Numbered from the stretch's first letter, positions 47,520 through 59,040 are shown. The stretch: 64,000 nucleotides of DNA from Anaeramoeba flamelloides (GCA_027625915.1 JANTQA010000015.1:7965001-8029000), one strand, 5' to 3'. Numbers and translations: made by a program. Notes: generated from the sequence alone by a model not told the origin.

Positions 47520-50500
47520 ATGGCATTAGAACTTGTATCCTCAATTTATTCTGTGTGTAGCTATATCCACGAACAAGTTATGCTTTGTAAAAATAATAAT
47601 AGCCATGTTCACAAACTTCAACGTGTATTGTATTCCTTAGAAGATCCTCTTAAAAGTAAACATAGCAAATACCTCTTGATAAAAACAACAAAACAAAAAA
47701 AAAATTTTTTTTTTTTCAACATTTTCTTCGCGATTCTCATCCAATCTTTTCTAAATTTATTTTTAATTTACAACCCATGTGACATTTACCAAAGAATTAA
47801 AGGAGGACGAGGAAAAAGCAGACCAAAAATTACAGGTGCTTCATGATTTAATGTTTCTTATTAATGATATTAAGGAATTTTTAGATAGCAAGATCTTCAA
47901 AAAGAAACTTTTCAGGATTGCTCGAAGAAAAAAAATCCATGAAGATTTGGAAGGCTATCAACAAGATCTGAATGAACAAGTTAATTTACTCAGTTTAGGA
48001 GTAATTACAGAGGTGAACGAAAAGGTCACCAAGGTTGATGAGAATGTGGAAACTGTGTTAGATGAGATTGTAGTGATCAAGAAAGAGATCAAAAAATATA
48101 ATAAGAACATCGAGGAAGAAAAGCCCGCCGAGTTCAATTTCAATGACTTGAGTATCCTTGATCTTCAAAAGATGTTTGGCATGGACAAAAAAGGAGCAAC
48201 GATCATTCGTAACGTGATCAATACAAATAATAAAGAACACGTAGACTCGTTTGACTTGATGTATGCGAAACGGATCATCAAGATCGGCAAAATCCCCGAT
48301 CAAGCAGAATTCTGCTTCACCTCATGGGACGTCGACTCCAATGGGTCGCTCTCCCAGGACGAGATTTATGACACTATGTACAACATTCTGCGCTTGAAAT
48401 CATTAAATGGCTTTGTGAAGGGCTTTGAAGACAAAAAATGGTTTCTTGCCTTTGAAAAGCAACCAAAGGAAAAGCAAAACTGTTTTTACAAGTTAGTTGA
48501 AAAGGAGATCATTGAAATGGCTGAGGAATTGAAGATAAATGATGAAATAAGTCTAATGTTTCAAAAAGCAAAACTAAACGAGGAAAAAGAAATCGAAAAG
48601 GACGAATATATAAAGTATAGTAGGGAACATAGTTCGTCACTTTTAGATATCTTTTGTGATTCGCTATGCACCGTTATGTCAATTAAACGTAAAAGAAGAA
48701 AACAAAAGGTGGTTGTTAAAATCGAGCAAGTTCCTCAAGGGGAAAATGCATCACGAGATTACAAAGACGAAGATGAAGAGGAAAAAGAAAAAGAAAAAGA
48801 AAAAGACAAGGAAGAAGACAAAGAAGAAATCAAAATTGGAAAAGAGGAAGTAGAAAAAGAAAAAGAAAAAGAAAACGAAAGAGTAAAAGAAAAAGAAAAA
48901 GATCTTAATTATCAATCTGACAAATGGAAATGCAAAAAAGAAAAATCAACGATAAGTATTTATAATAATGGTAAAACAATTAAAAAATTGGAGAAAGGAT
49001 GGGATTGGGTCAGAGGCACCAAGGTAATGTCTCATAATACGGGTGTGTATCACTATGGGATCAAAATTGATTCTCATAACAATTTTGAAAATCCATATTT
49101 GATGATGGGGATTGTTCCATCATCTTCAGCAAGCCATACATATAAGTCGGGTTACTGTTTCACTGGTAATGACTCTGGACAATGGGAGGGGAAATACTGT
49201 TTAAATAAAGCGAGAGGCTATGGAAATGGGTGCAAAATTGAAACAGGTGATCTAATAACTGTAATAGTCGACACTGATTCTAAAAAACTTTCATTCAAAC
49301 TAAATTCGGAGGATCTTGGCATTGCTCAAGAAAATATACCTAATGATTGTATTCTTAGTGTAGATTTATATTCGAAAAGGGATCAAATAACAATTATTGA
49401 GAACGGTGATCAATCTGATCTCAATAATCAAAATATTATTGGCATAATGGATCCAAATTCCAGTGACTTAAAAGAGGAACGGCTAAAATGCCATGTGGGT
49501 GATCTAATTAAAAAATACAAATGGTCATCAGGGTGGACGAATATCAAGCCATTCCGGGTTGGTAAAAAGTATTTTAATTTTGAATACAAAAATAATACAG
49601 GGAAAGTAGATATTTTAAGGACACATAGGGATGGATCACTTGCAGAAACGTCGCATAAATATAATTGGAGTAAAGGATGGACAACCACAGAATTCTATAC
49701 CATAAATGGGATCACCTATTTGTTTTTATTGAAAAGGGACACGGGACTAGTTCAGATGCATAAGATGAATGAAAACGGATCTGTGGGCGAGCTAGTTGAA
49801 GAGCGTTATTGGTCATCAGGGTGGACCAATATAAGGCCGTTTCAAATTGGTGACAAACATTACATTTTTGAATATAAAACTAGTCACGGAATCGCTGAAA
49901 TTTTAATGGTAAACAATAACGGGACAATCGGCAAAACTCTTCATAAATATAAATGGAGTAAAGGATGGACAACCACGGAATTCTATACCATAAATGGGAT
50001 CACGTATTTGTTTTTATTGAAAAGTGACAATGGGATCATTAAAATACATAAGATGAATGAAAATGGATCCCTAGGTGATCTAGTTGAAGAGCATTATTGG
50101 TCATCAGGGTGGACCAATATCAGGCTATTCCAGAAGGGTGACCAACATTACATTTTTGCTTATAAAGTTAATCACGGAATCGCTGATATTTTAATGGTAA
50201 ACAATAACGGGACAATCGGCAAAACTCTTCATAAACACCAATGGAGTAAAGGATGGACAACAACAGAGTTCTATACTACAAAAATGAACACTTATTTATT
50301 GTTATTGAAAAAGAGCACTGGGTTAGTTAAAATACATATAATGGGTAAAAGAGAATCATTGGAAAGTCAAAAGAAGCCCATTGATTTACAAAAGGAAAGG
50401 CTAAAATGCCTTGTGGGGGGCCTAATTAAAAAATACAAATGGTCATCAGAATGGACAAATATCAAGCCATTCCAGGTTGGAAACAAGCATTACAATTTTG

Positions 50501-51273
50501 AGTACAAAAATAATACTGGAAGGGTAGATATTTTAAGCATGCACAAGGATGGGTCACTGGGCGAAACTCTTCATAAACATCAATGGAGTAAAGGATGGAC
50601 AACCACAGAATTCTATATAATAAATGGGATCACTTACTTATTATTATTGAAAAGGGACTCAGAGATCCTTAAAATACACAAAATGAATGAAAATGGATCT
50701 GTAGGTGAGCTCGTTAAAAAAACAAAATCCTCAACTGGGTGGACGAACATCAGACCATTCCATGTCGGTAACAAACATTATCTTTTTGGATATAAAAATA
50801 ATGAAGGGAGAGTAAATGTTTTTGAGTTAAATAATAACGGAACAATTGGAGAAACTATTCATAAATCCAAATGGAGTAAAGGGTGGACCACTACGGAATT
50901 CTACACAATAAAAAAGACCACTTACTTATTATTATTGAAAAGGGACAATGGGATCGTCAAAATACATAAGATGAATAAAAATGGATCTGTAGGTGAGCTC
51001 GTGAAAAAAGAAAAATGGTCAACAGGATGGACAAATATCAGACCATTCCATGCAGGCAAAAAACATTATCTGTTTGCATACAAGAACAATGAAGGAAGAA
51101 CAGATATTTTATTATTAAATAGGAACGGAACAATTGGCGAAACCCTTCATAAACATAAATGGAGTAAAGGATGGACCACGACGGAATTCTATACTATAAA
51201 TGGAATCACTTATTTATTATTATTGAAAAAAACAAATGGGCAAGTGAAAATACATAAAATGGGTAAAATGTAA
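47520..51273 (+). CDS. Four-helix-bundle (MLKL/HeLo-like), EF-hand, SPRY, Trp-repeat propeller protein
   Basis: The exons inferred are 47520-47655 and 47795-51273, giving 1204 residues. The donor AAAA|GTAAAC and acceptor ACCAAAG|AATTAAAG are the phase-compatible pair; the 139-bp intron is stop-containing in frame. Residues 1-150 form a four-helix bundle with the spacing seen in MLKL, fungal HeLo and plant RPW8/CCR domains (IYSVCSYIHEQV, VLHDLMFLINDIKEFL, LEGYQQDLNEQVNLL). An EF-hand loop DVDSNGSLSQDE lies at 224-235, and a weaker partner near 320. A Lys/Glu tract is at about 373-414. A SPRY-like domain covers 421-577 (GVYHYGIKI, GDLITVIVDT). Twelve repeats of about 49 residues (WSSGWTN and WSKGWTT alternating, each with an F-x-G-x-x-Y strand pattern) fill 619-1204 and should form a beta-propeller-like structure. 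No signal peptide or membrane span was seen, so it is probably cytosolic. The layout suggests a sensor linked to a membrane-acting or signalling bundle, but that function is inference. Confidence 0.85.
49476..51270 (+). repeat. Two 918-bp tandem blocks encoding six Trp repeats each
   Basis: The leader ERLKC-VG-LIKKYKWSS occurs at about 49477 and again 918 bp later at about 50395. Each is followed by six repeats of about 147 bp. Within each block, odd repeats read WSSGWTN and even ones WSKGWTT, so a two-repeat unit was multiplied first and the block of six was then duplicated. Confidence 0.85.
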
Positions 51274-51324
51274 TAGTTGACAATCAATTATCTTTTCATT
51301 TGTTTCGTTATTGGCTACCAAATG

Positions 51325-51326
<2 letters not shown>

Positions 51327-51361
<35 letters not shown>
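51327..51361. repeat. (AT)n microsatellite
   Basis: A pure AT run of about 35 bp, 54 bp after the stop codon of the propeller-protein gene. Confidence 0.9.
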
Positions 51362-51364
<3 letters not shown>

Positions 51365-52385
51365 AATTATTCAAAATTTTTACAAAAAAAGATTCAATAA
51401 TAAATAAATATCATTTTAATTTAATTGGAATAAATACTTAATCAATATAAAAGAAAAATTGTCTTTCTTTGAAAAGGAATTGTTTTAAAAAGTATGATGG
51501 GGGGGGCTTTAAATTAATTTGTTATTTACAAAATAAATGTCAAATTTTAATCTTTGTAATGATTAAAATGATATTGAATGGACTGTTTTAACACAAATTG
51601 ATTTTTGGGAATTTCTCATTTGTTAGATTTTTACTTTTTTTTTTATTGGAGTTTTTACTTTTCTCAAGGCCTACATTTCCATACCGGGGGATGTTTGAGT
51701 ATTGTGTTATTTGACTTTCACCCCCCCCCAAAAAAAAAAAAAAAAAAATAAAATAAAAAATAAAAATAAAAATTCCTTCTTAATAAATTGGAGAAAAAAA
51801 TACTAAAAATAAAGTGAAAAAAAGCAAAAAACAAAAAAAAATAAAAACATATCTTTGAAGGAAAATTTTGTAAAAATAAAGTGTGTGAAGAGATTTTCAA
51901 GAATAATTTCAATTTTTTAAAATGTTTCAAACTCTTTGGACAAATGTAATAATAATATAATAGCAATAGGAATGGTTTTGGGTAACTATATTTAAAATGG
52001 AAATTATGAAATAGTATAATGAAAAGATTATACGATTTATAAACGTTAAAATTGTGACAATAAACTATTTTCTAGTTAAAAGGGATTGAGTGTTTGCTAG
52101 TGGATTGTATATGTTAAAGGTTTTGAATCGATATTAGAAGTAAAATTAATTTTGGATTTTAAAAAATTACAATCATTTCTTCACATTTTTTTTTTTTTTC
52201 ATTTTTTTTTTGAATTTTTTTTAAGACCTATATCATTTACAATTTTTTTTTATTGCAAGATCAATAGTCACTTAGTAAAAACGTGTTATTATAATGTTAT
52301 TGAAACTGTGAAAATGATTGTTGAGAAATCATATTAATTTCTATTGGAATTTTATTTAATCTTTAGTTCTTGATATTTGTTTAAT
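51362..52385. other. Gene-free stretch with G, C and A homopolymers
   Basis: A G7 run near 51500 and a C9-A18 junction at about 51721-51748 stand out. No gene was recognised. Confidence 0.5.
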
Positions 52386-52531
52386 AAATGTGAAAAATTT
52401 TCACTTCGTTTTCTTTTCCTTTTTTAAATAGAGACCACAAATACCAACACACTTCGTTTGTGTTCTTGATTTTTTTTTGAAAAATATGAAAAATGAAGTG
52501 AAAAATGCAATCTATTTATTATTCAAATACC
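52386..52531. mobile_element. Family H foldback element, copy H2, eroded
   Basis: AAAAATTTTCACTTCGTTTTC on the left pairs with GAAGTGAAAAAT-GCAAT on the right. The right end ATTATTCAAATACCAG is the family H terminus. The left terminus is lost or diverged. Confidence 0.5.
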
Positions 52532-53064
52532 AGTCGAGATCAAAATGAACATTGTTGTTTTTCTGAATGTGTAATTAAGTATTTGATTTTTTCAATTTTT
52601 AAGAAAATATATTGGTTGATTAGTTTTCTTCAGATGGGTATCAAATTATCTCATAAATATAATTCTACTGGTTTATTAGTTTTTCTTCAAAGGTCAATTT
52701 TCCAAAAAATGGAGATTTATACATTTTTTTAGGATAATTAATTGAAACAACTTTAAGATATCTTGATATTAAATTTGTTAATGAAAATTTAATTATTGAA
52801 CTTGTTTGGAAAAATAGATCTATCTTTTTCATAGGAAGGATATACCCAATAAAAGTGATCTATTTTTTTTTGTTATTTCCTTCTGTTAATGCTTCAAACA
52901 TAAAAGATATAATTTATTTGAATTTTTATTTATTAGATAGTTCTATGTATTTAATCAGTTAGTATATGTCCTTAATTTTTAATTGTTAAGGAAGATGAAT
53001 AATTTAAATATCTTTAATTAATAAATATCTGTTTTTTTTTTTTTTTTTTTTTTTTTTTGAGAGG

Positions 53065-53300
53065 GGGGTGTTGTCAAGTTCCCCGAGACCTTCCAGAACC
53101 TAGGTTTTCTTTAATTTTTTCTTGTTTTATCTGTTAAGTGTCCGAGGTTTTCTTGGGGTTTTCTATTTTATTCGTAAAATCTATCGATTTTCGTTAGGTT
53201 TTTTTTTCCTTTTTGAAATAAACAGAAAATATTAATAAATTTTCTGTTTAGTACCAAAAGTAAAAAAAACCTAGAACACTTAACAAATAAACATAAAAAT
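53065..53300. mobile_element. Foldback-like sequence (family FB), copy FB2
   Basis: It shares the TCGTTAGGTTTTTTT, AAATAAACAGAAAAT, TAATAAATTTTCTGTTTA and CCTAGAACACTTAA blocks in the same order with 57880-58000 of FB3. It is G+C-richer than its surroundings and is preceded by a T run and GAGGGGGG. Confidence 0.65.
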
Positions 53301-55811
53301 CAAGAAAATCAAATTACTGTTTTTTTTTAATTAAAGAAATTTCAAAGAAAATTTTTATATTTTTCTTTTTATTTCTCAAATTAAAAAAAAAAACATTAGG
53401 AACCATCCAACAGGTTAAATTCATCAACTTATTAAAATTGTAATTATAAATTTATTTATTAAGAAGGTTTAATTTCTTTGAATTGTGATTTATTTTCTTG
53501 AAAATTCTTTTATTTAATTTGGTTAGTTGTACCGAATAAGTTATGGAAAAATGTTTTAATCATTTCTGAATTTGACTTTTTTTTAATTAATTGAAATTAT
53601 CAAATTTTCGATTTTATTTTTCTATATGTAAATAAGAATTGGTCTGTTCTGTTTATTCTATATATTTCTTTAATACACGTATTAATCCAAGAATTTAAAT
53701 AGTTTCTGTTTTTATTCCATAATTATAGATTTCTAACCCATATGTTAATTGACTTAATATAATAGATTCAGATAATATAATTTCAAATTATTTTTGAGTA
53801 AATTATTTATGGATAATTATTTAAATCTAATAAAGTGATTGTAATTGTAAATTTTAGTGTTATGTTTGATTAGTTTCCAAAATGTTTTGTACAATATATG
53901 TTATGATGATAAAAATAAGGTTAAAAAATGAAAAATATATTTAAATTTTGAAGATTTTTTAAGTTTTACCTATTTTCTTTTTTGCTTTTTGAATCATCTC
54001 TGAAAAAAATTCTTCAATCTTACTATTAGCAAATAAGAAACCAAAAATGTTTACCTCATTTATCAGTGTTACAATTTCAAGATGAAATACTGTTTTGGAT
54101 TCATTTTTTAACCAGAGCAAGAATAACACAGTTCATATAAATACTTTCAAGATTTTTGAAACTTTTAAACTGACAGTTTATAAAAATTCAGTTTCTTGTT
54201 ATTATTTCCAATTTTTTCAAATTTCAAATACTTGATAAAAACTTTTATAAGCCAAAAGCAGGAAAAAAAATTAACCAGTACTACGTTTTGAAGTGAAAAT
54301 GGTAAAATATTGTATAAAATTAACCTTGAAGGAGTTATGTACTCCAAGTAATATTTGTCCTAGGAGAATTTATTTTTGAAAAAATGTGAAATTTTCACAA
54401 TTTTAACAATTTTCACAATTTTTGTATTTAGATAATTCCAAAATTTTGAGTTTAATATTTTAGAATTTCCATTTCAACTTTCTGAACTCACACTATTTTC
54501 TTGGGCGGTTCTTCGTATTTTTTACATTTCCTTTTACAAGTTTGAAATGTTCTGAAATTTGAAGTTGTACTTGATAATCCCCAAAAGCCTTTTTTTGCAA
54601 TTATTTTTTTTAAGATTTACAATTTTCCTTTTCATTGAAAAAGATTGAAAAAAAGTTAGCGTGAAAAGGTAAAGTTGATAAAAAATGGTTTTTTTTTTTG
54701 TTTCTTGGCCCAATTTCCGTTTGAAAATACTTTTTGAGAAGTGAAAGTGAAATAACACAATTACTCAACCCCCTCACGGGTGGGAACTTAGTACTTAACA
54801 AAAGATCAATCTTTTGAATTTAATTGAAATTTTAGAAAGTTATTTAATAGAAAAATATTTGTTAACTATCAAAAACCTGAAAGTCTTTTTTTACAAACTC
54901 GGAAAAGTGAAAAGTGTGCAAATTACACGTTTTTAAAAATATTGAATATTAAAAACTTCAAAATTAAAAGTTAGTAGGCTTTTGATCTTGTACTTCTTTT
55001 AAAATTTTGAACAATTTTAAAAAAGTAATGTCTCCTCTAAAATAAAAACAGTGACTGAAATTTTTTATGATTTTTTTATTGTAAGTAAAAGTTACAAAAA
55101 CCATTGAATGGATCTCGATTTTTTTTTTCAATTCTTTAATAATAAGCCAATTTTGATAAAATTCTATTTTTAATTTTGTTATTCCAAATACTTTTGGAAT
55201 TATAAGAAGAAAAATGCAAGATCTATCAGTTCTTCAAAATATTAAATAAAGGGGTTTTATAGTAAAAAATAATCCCATTCTAAAATCTAAAAAAATTACT
55301 AATAATAAGTATTCTTAGATATCTGAAAATGTTCTTTTTTATATACTAATTCAATTTCATCAAGGTAGAATTCATTTTGAGTAATTTATTTAACTAAAAT
55401 TCAATTTTTAAATATATTTGTCAAATGAAAAACTTTTCTAAAAATCAAAGTAATTTGTGACAAATAAAAAAATCAAAAGAAACGAAATTTTCAAAGAGAG
55501 ACAATACAAATGATCTCCAAAACTCAAACCCAACAACAGCTATTACAACACACCTCTTTAAATATTGCTTTAGTTTTGAAATAGTTCCAAGATAAGAGGA
55601 TATATTACCTAATGAAGAAACACTAAAAATTGTAAATTACAGAACAACATTTTGAGGTAAAAAAAAACTTTCCATACTTTTATGATCAGAACTTTAAATA
55701 GAAGAAACTCACATATCATTCTTCTCTTTATAAATATACCAAATTAATTCCAAATAGAGGAAAAATAAACCGAAAATTTTTAATCGAGGTCCATTCATTT
55801 TTTTTATCTTG
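53301..55811. other. Gene-free AT-rich stretch before the WW-actin gene
   Basis: No repeat family or gene was recognised. Minus-strand frames at 54165-54347 and 54534-54801 are Phe/Lys-rich products of T and A runs. Confidence 0.5.
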
Positions 55812-57507
55812 ATGGAAAGCTCTCACTGGAAAAAATTCACTGATATTAACCAAAATTACAGCTATTATTTTAATACGCAAACAAATCAAACCACATGGGA
55901 CAGGCCAAGTGATTATAATAGTGATGCTGAATGTGATGGTAAATTTGGTTTCAAATTCTTGTCAAATCGAAAATTTTTCTCAAAATAAAAAACAAAGAAA
56001 ATGTGTTTGTGACTTGAGAGATTTCTGAATTGAACAACAAAACAAAATTGGTCATAATTTCAAAATCCAATTTTGACATTAACACGTTCGATATGTACAA
56101 ATTCCTGAATTAATGAATTTTTTTTCTCTTTTTCAATTTCGTTCTTTTTCTCTTTCCACCCTGACTTCTTCTCCAAATGCAATCTTTTAAAAAGGCAACC
56201 AACCATTGGTAATTGACAACGGATCTTATACACTCAAAGCAGACTATGTGGGCGAGGATGCACCACGTTTTATTATTCCAACACTTTTTGGTGAGCCAAA
56301 AGAGAAAGGTATGAACGATCGTAATTGGTATGTTGGAGAAGCAGCACAATGTAAAAGAGGCATTCTAGCCCTCAAGAACCCTATTGAAAACGGTATTATT
56401 GGTGATTGGGATGCTATGGAGAAGATCTGGCGCTATACTTTTTCAAATAAAATCGGCGCCACCGCCAAGGATCACCCGATCTTATTAACTGAAGATCCAA
56501 CGAACCCAAAGCTGAACAGAGAAAAAACTGCAGAGATCATGTTTGAAACCTTTAGCGTGCCATCGTTATATTTGGTACCCCATCAAATCCTCCAGTTGTA
56601 TGCCTCCGATCGAACACGGGGCTGTGCGATCGACATGGGAACAACAACAAGCCTATGCTGTGTTGTTGATTCAAAAATAATTAAAAATTCTTTTATAAGG
56701 GCCAAATGCCTCACCACGAAGAACACAAACCAATTTTTAAGAGAGCTTATGCTTTTGAAGGGTTACGAAATGACAACTTTTTGGGAGTTAGAAATCGTTC
56801 GGGATATCAAAGAAAAATACTGTTATGCCTTAACAGAAAATGCTTTTGAATGGATTACGGAGCCTGAAAAGGAACAACAAACAAAAAAATACGAACTACC
56901 AAGTGGTCAAATATTAAGCCTTGGGAAAGAGCTCTTTTTAACTACAGAATTGTTTTTCAAATCTAAAAGAAAAATCTTAAAACAGTCAAAATTATTAACA
57001 AGCTTTAATTTAAAAATAAAGAAAAAGGAAGAAGAAAAAGAACAAGAACAAGAAAACGAAAAAGAAAACGAAAAGGAAAACGAAAAGGAAAAAGAAAAAG
57101 AACAAGAACAAGAAAAGGAAAAAGAAAACCAAAAAGAAAAAGAACTAGAAAAATCTTCAAAAATCATTCAAAATGATTATTTGACCTTACCAGAAATGGT
57201 TCATAATGGTATTATGCAATGCTCAACAGAAATCCAAAATGAAATGTTTGAAAATATTGTAATTTCAGGGGGTAGTTCCCTTTTCCAAGGATTAACCAAA
57301 CGGTTAAAATCAGAATTACACACATTTTGGGCTGAAAATACTCCCAAAATCAAAATCCATGTCCCCGCTGAAAGAAAATATACAACTTGGATTGGAGGAT
57401 CCAAAATGGCTTCTGACATACAATCTAATAAACAATGGATGACAAAAGAGCAATATGATGAAAATGGATCTCGATATATTCATGTAAAATGTAATTGCTT
57501 TATTTAA
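55812..57507 (+). CDS. WW-domain/actin fusion protein, two exons, divergent actin
   Basis: The exons inferred are 55812-55938 and 56195-57507, giving 479 residues. The donor is GATG|GTAAAT and the acceptor AAAAAG|GCAACC. The phase joins ECDG to NQPLVIDNGS. Exon 1 encodes a WW domain: Trp6, YYFN at 18-21, TTW at 27-29 and Pro32, with 22 residues between the Trp pair, the usual spacing for binding proline-rich ligands. The rest is a near full-length actin fold: VIDNGS (Asp50), YVGEAAQ-KRGIL, WDAMEKIW, ISGGSS and ERKYTTWIGGS, ending CNCFI. The DNase-loop region is several residues short. The positions of actin Gln137 and His161 hold His172 and Leu196, and the second phosphate loop reads DMGTTTS instead of DSGDGVT. 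A Lys/Glu/Gln tract at about 319-361 replaces part of subdomain 3. It may bind nucleotide but probably hydrolyses it poorly. It could be a filament-associated regulator; the role is unknown. Stop is TAA. Confidence 0.85.
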
Positions 57508-57714
57508 TGTGCCAATTGAATATATGTCTGTACGTACACACATACATTTGTACTCTATGTCAAATTTCGGGAATGTGGATCAAAACTATTAAAAATTTTA
57601 TTATTTTGATTTTTTTTTTTCCTTTTGAAATGTGAAAATTAATTTCCTCTTAAAGCCATTAGGTTTTTTTTTAATATAAGAAATAAACCCAAAATAAATA
57701 AATTTTTGGTTTAT
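57508..57714. other. 3' flank of the WW-actin gene
   Basis: AT-rich with no recognised element. Confidence 0.5.
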
Positions 57715-58032
57715 TTCAAAAATTAAAAAAAAACGCCGTTTGGTTTTCCAGGATTTAAAAGAATTGAGTAAAACCAAAGATTTTACTCTATTCTTTTGAA
57801 TTCTGGAAAACCGCCGTTAGGTTTTCTTGAGTTTTCTGTTTATTTGGAAAATCGATAGATTTTCGTTAGGTTTTTTTGAGTTTTCGATTTATTTGGAAAA
57901 TCAATAGATTTTCGTTAGGTTTTTTTTACTTTAGAAATAAACAGAAAATTTTAATAAATTTTCTGTTTATTTCTAAAGTAAAAAAAGCCTAGAACACTTT
58001 AAAAACAAAACATAAAACCTCAAGATAACATA

Positions 58033-58074
58033 GACACTTGACTGCACTTGACGGCACTCAACGTCACTCTACGG
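58033..58074 (+). repeat. 10-bp tandem array, four units
   Basis: The units are GACACTTGAC, TGCACTTGAC, GGCACTCAAC and GTCACTCTAC in exact 10-bp register. It is much richer in G+C than the surrounding DNA. Confidence 0.9.
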
Positions 58075-58323
58075 AACTAGCCCATAGATTTTCTTGATTT
58101 TTCTGATTATTCTGAAATTCGATAGATTTTGAGAATAAGACAGAAAGTGCAGAGAAAACCGCTGTTAGCTTTTTTTTAATTCTAAGAAATAAAAAGAAAA
58201 TATCTTGATTTTCTAATAAAAACAAAAATTAAAGAAAACCACCGTTAGCTTTTCCATAATTCAAAAGAATTGAGTAAAATCTTTGATTTTTCTCCATTCT
58301 TTTCTTCAATTATGGAACATCTA

Positions 58324-58384
58324 GACACTCGACGGCACTCGACGGCACTCGAAGGCGCTTGACAGCACTTTACGTCACTCTACG
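58324..58384 (+). repeat. 10-bp tandem array, six units
   Basis: The units are GACACTCGAC, GGCACTCGAC, GGCACTCGAA, GGCGCTTGAC, AGCACTTTAC and GTCACTCTAC, with consensus GGCACTCGAC. The last unit matches the last unit of the array at 58033-58074. Confidence 0.92.
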
Positions 58385-58854
58385 AATTTCTAAATTTTTG
58401 TTTAGAAATTTTTATAAATATTCATAATTTTCTTTATCATTAACCAATGGCAAAATAAATAATGATTCTTTATTTTAAATAATACCTTTGATATTATTAT
58501 GATTTTTTTTGTTAATTTGAATTAAATCTTTAATCCAAATTATTTAATTTTTTTTATTGTATTATTGCAGTCAAATATAAAAAGTTATCAATATCTTTAT
58601 TAATTTTCTTGGATAAAATATTGTTTGCATAAATTGTAAGATTTTGTTTTTATTTTATTCTTATAATAAAGATAAGACTATCAATTTTCTTTATTTGTGA
58701 AATTTCTTAATTTTAATAGAAAAGTTGAGAGCACTTTCATTTTTAAATATTTCATGTATTCAAGTTTTTTTAATTTAGGGTTTTATATGTAAAAATTTTA
58801 TAAATCCATTTTATTTCTTGAATTTAATAAAATTTCCATTCTGTTTTTACAGAA

Positions 58855-59040
58855 ATCAAAAAAAATGAGTAAAATTTTGTAAATTTTATTTCATTCTTTT
58901 GAATTCGGGAAAGGCCATATGCGGTTTTTTTTAATTTTTGTTTTGATTAAAAAATCAATTTATTTTTGATACATTATATATATTCCCTGAACAACACTCT
59001 ACAGTACTCCACAACACTTGAAGACACTTCACAAGAAAAT
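58855..59040. mobile_element. Foldback-like sequence (family FB), copy FB4
   Basis: An imperfect FB hairpin half (ATTCTTTTGAATTCGGGAAA at about 58892) is followed by four 10-bp units at 58993-59032: AACACTCTAC, AGTACTCCAC, AACACTTGAA and GACACTTCAC. It is the same design as FB3 but more eroded. Confidence 0.6.

Larger units (their letters stand above)
57715..58395. mobile_element. Foldback-like element (family FB), copy FB3, with two 10-bp repeat arrays
   Basis: It is a composite of hairpins and short tandem repeats. A hairpin at about 57732-57826 (GGTTTTCCAGGATTTAAAAG paired with AATTCTGGAAAACC) is followed by about 2.5 copies of a 49-bp unit (57826-57930), then a palindrome on AATTTTCTGTTTATTTCT (about 57935-57985). 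The first 10-bp array follows (58033-58074), then another hairpin at about 58246-58320, and the second 10-bp array (58324-58384). The tandem-repeat-in-arms design recalls Foldback transposons. Confidence 0.7.

Noticed and set aside
52505-52732. 75-codon plus-strand frame as a small membrane protein
   Set aside because: It starts inside the right end of a family H foldback element and shows no conserved features.
56110-56349. Minus-strand frame opposite the actin exon
   Set aside because: The actin frame on the plus strand has full family motifs. This is an antisense shadow.
58033-58384. CRISPR-like or telomere-like array
   Set aside because: The units are contiguous 10-mers without spacers and lie next to hairpins, in a eukaryotic context. 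A foldback element explains them better.
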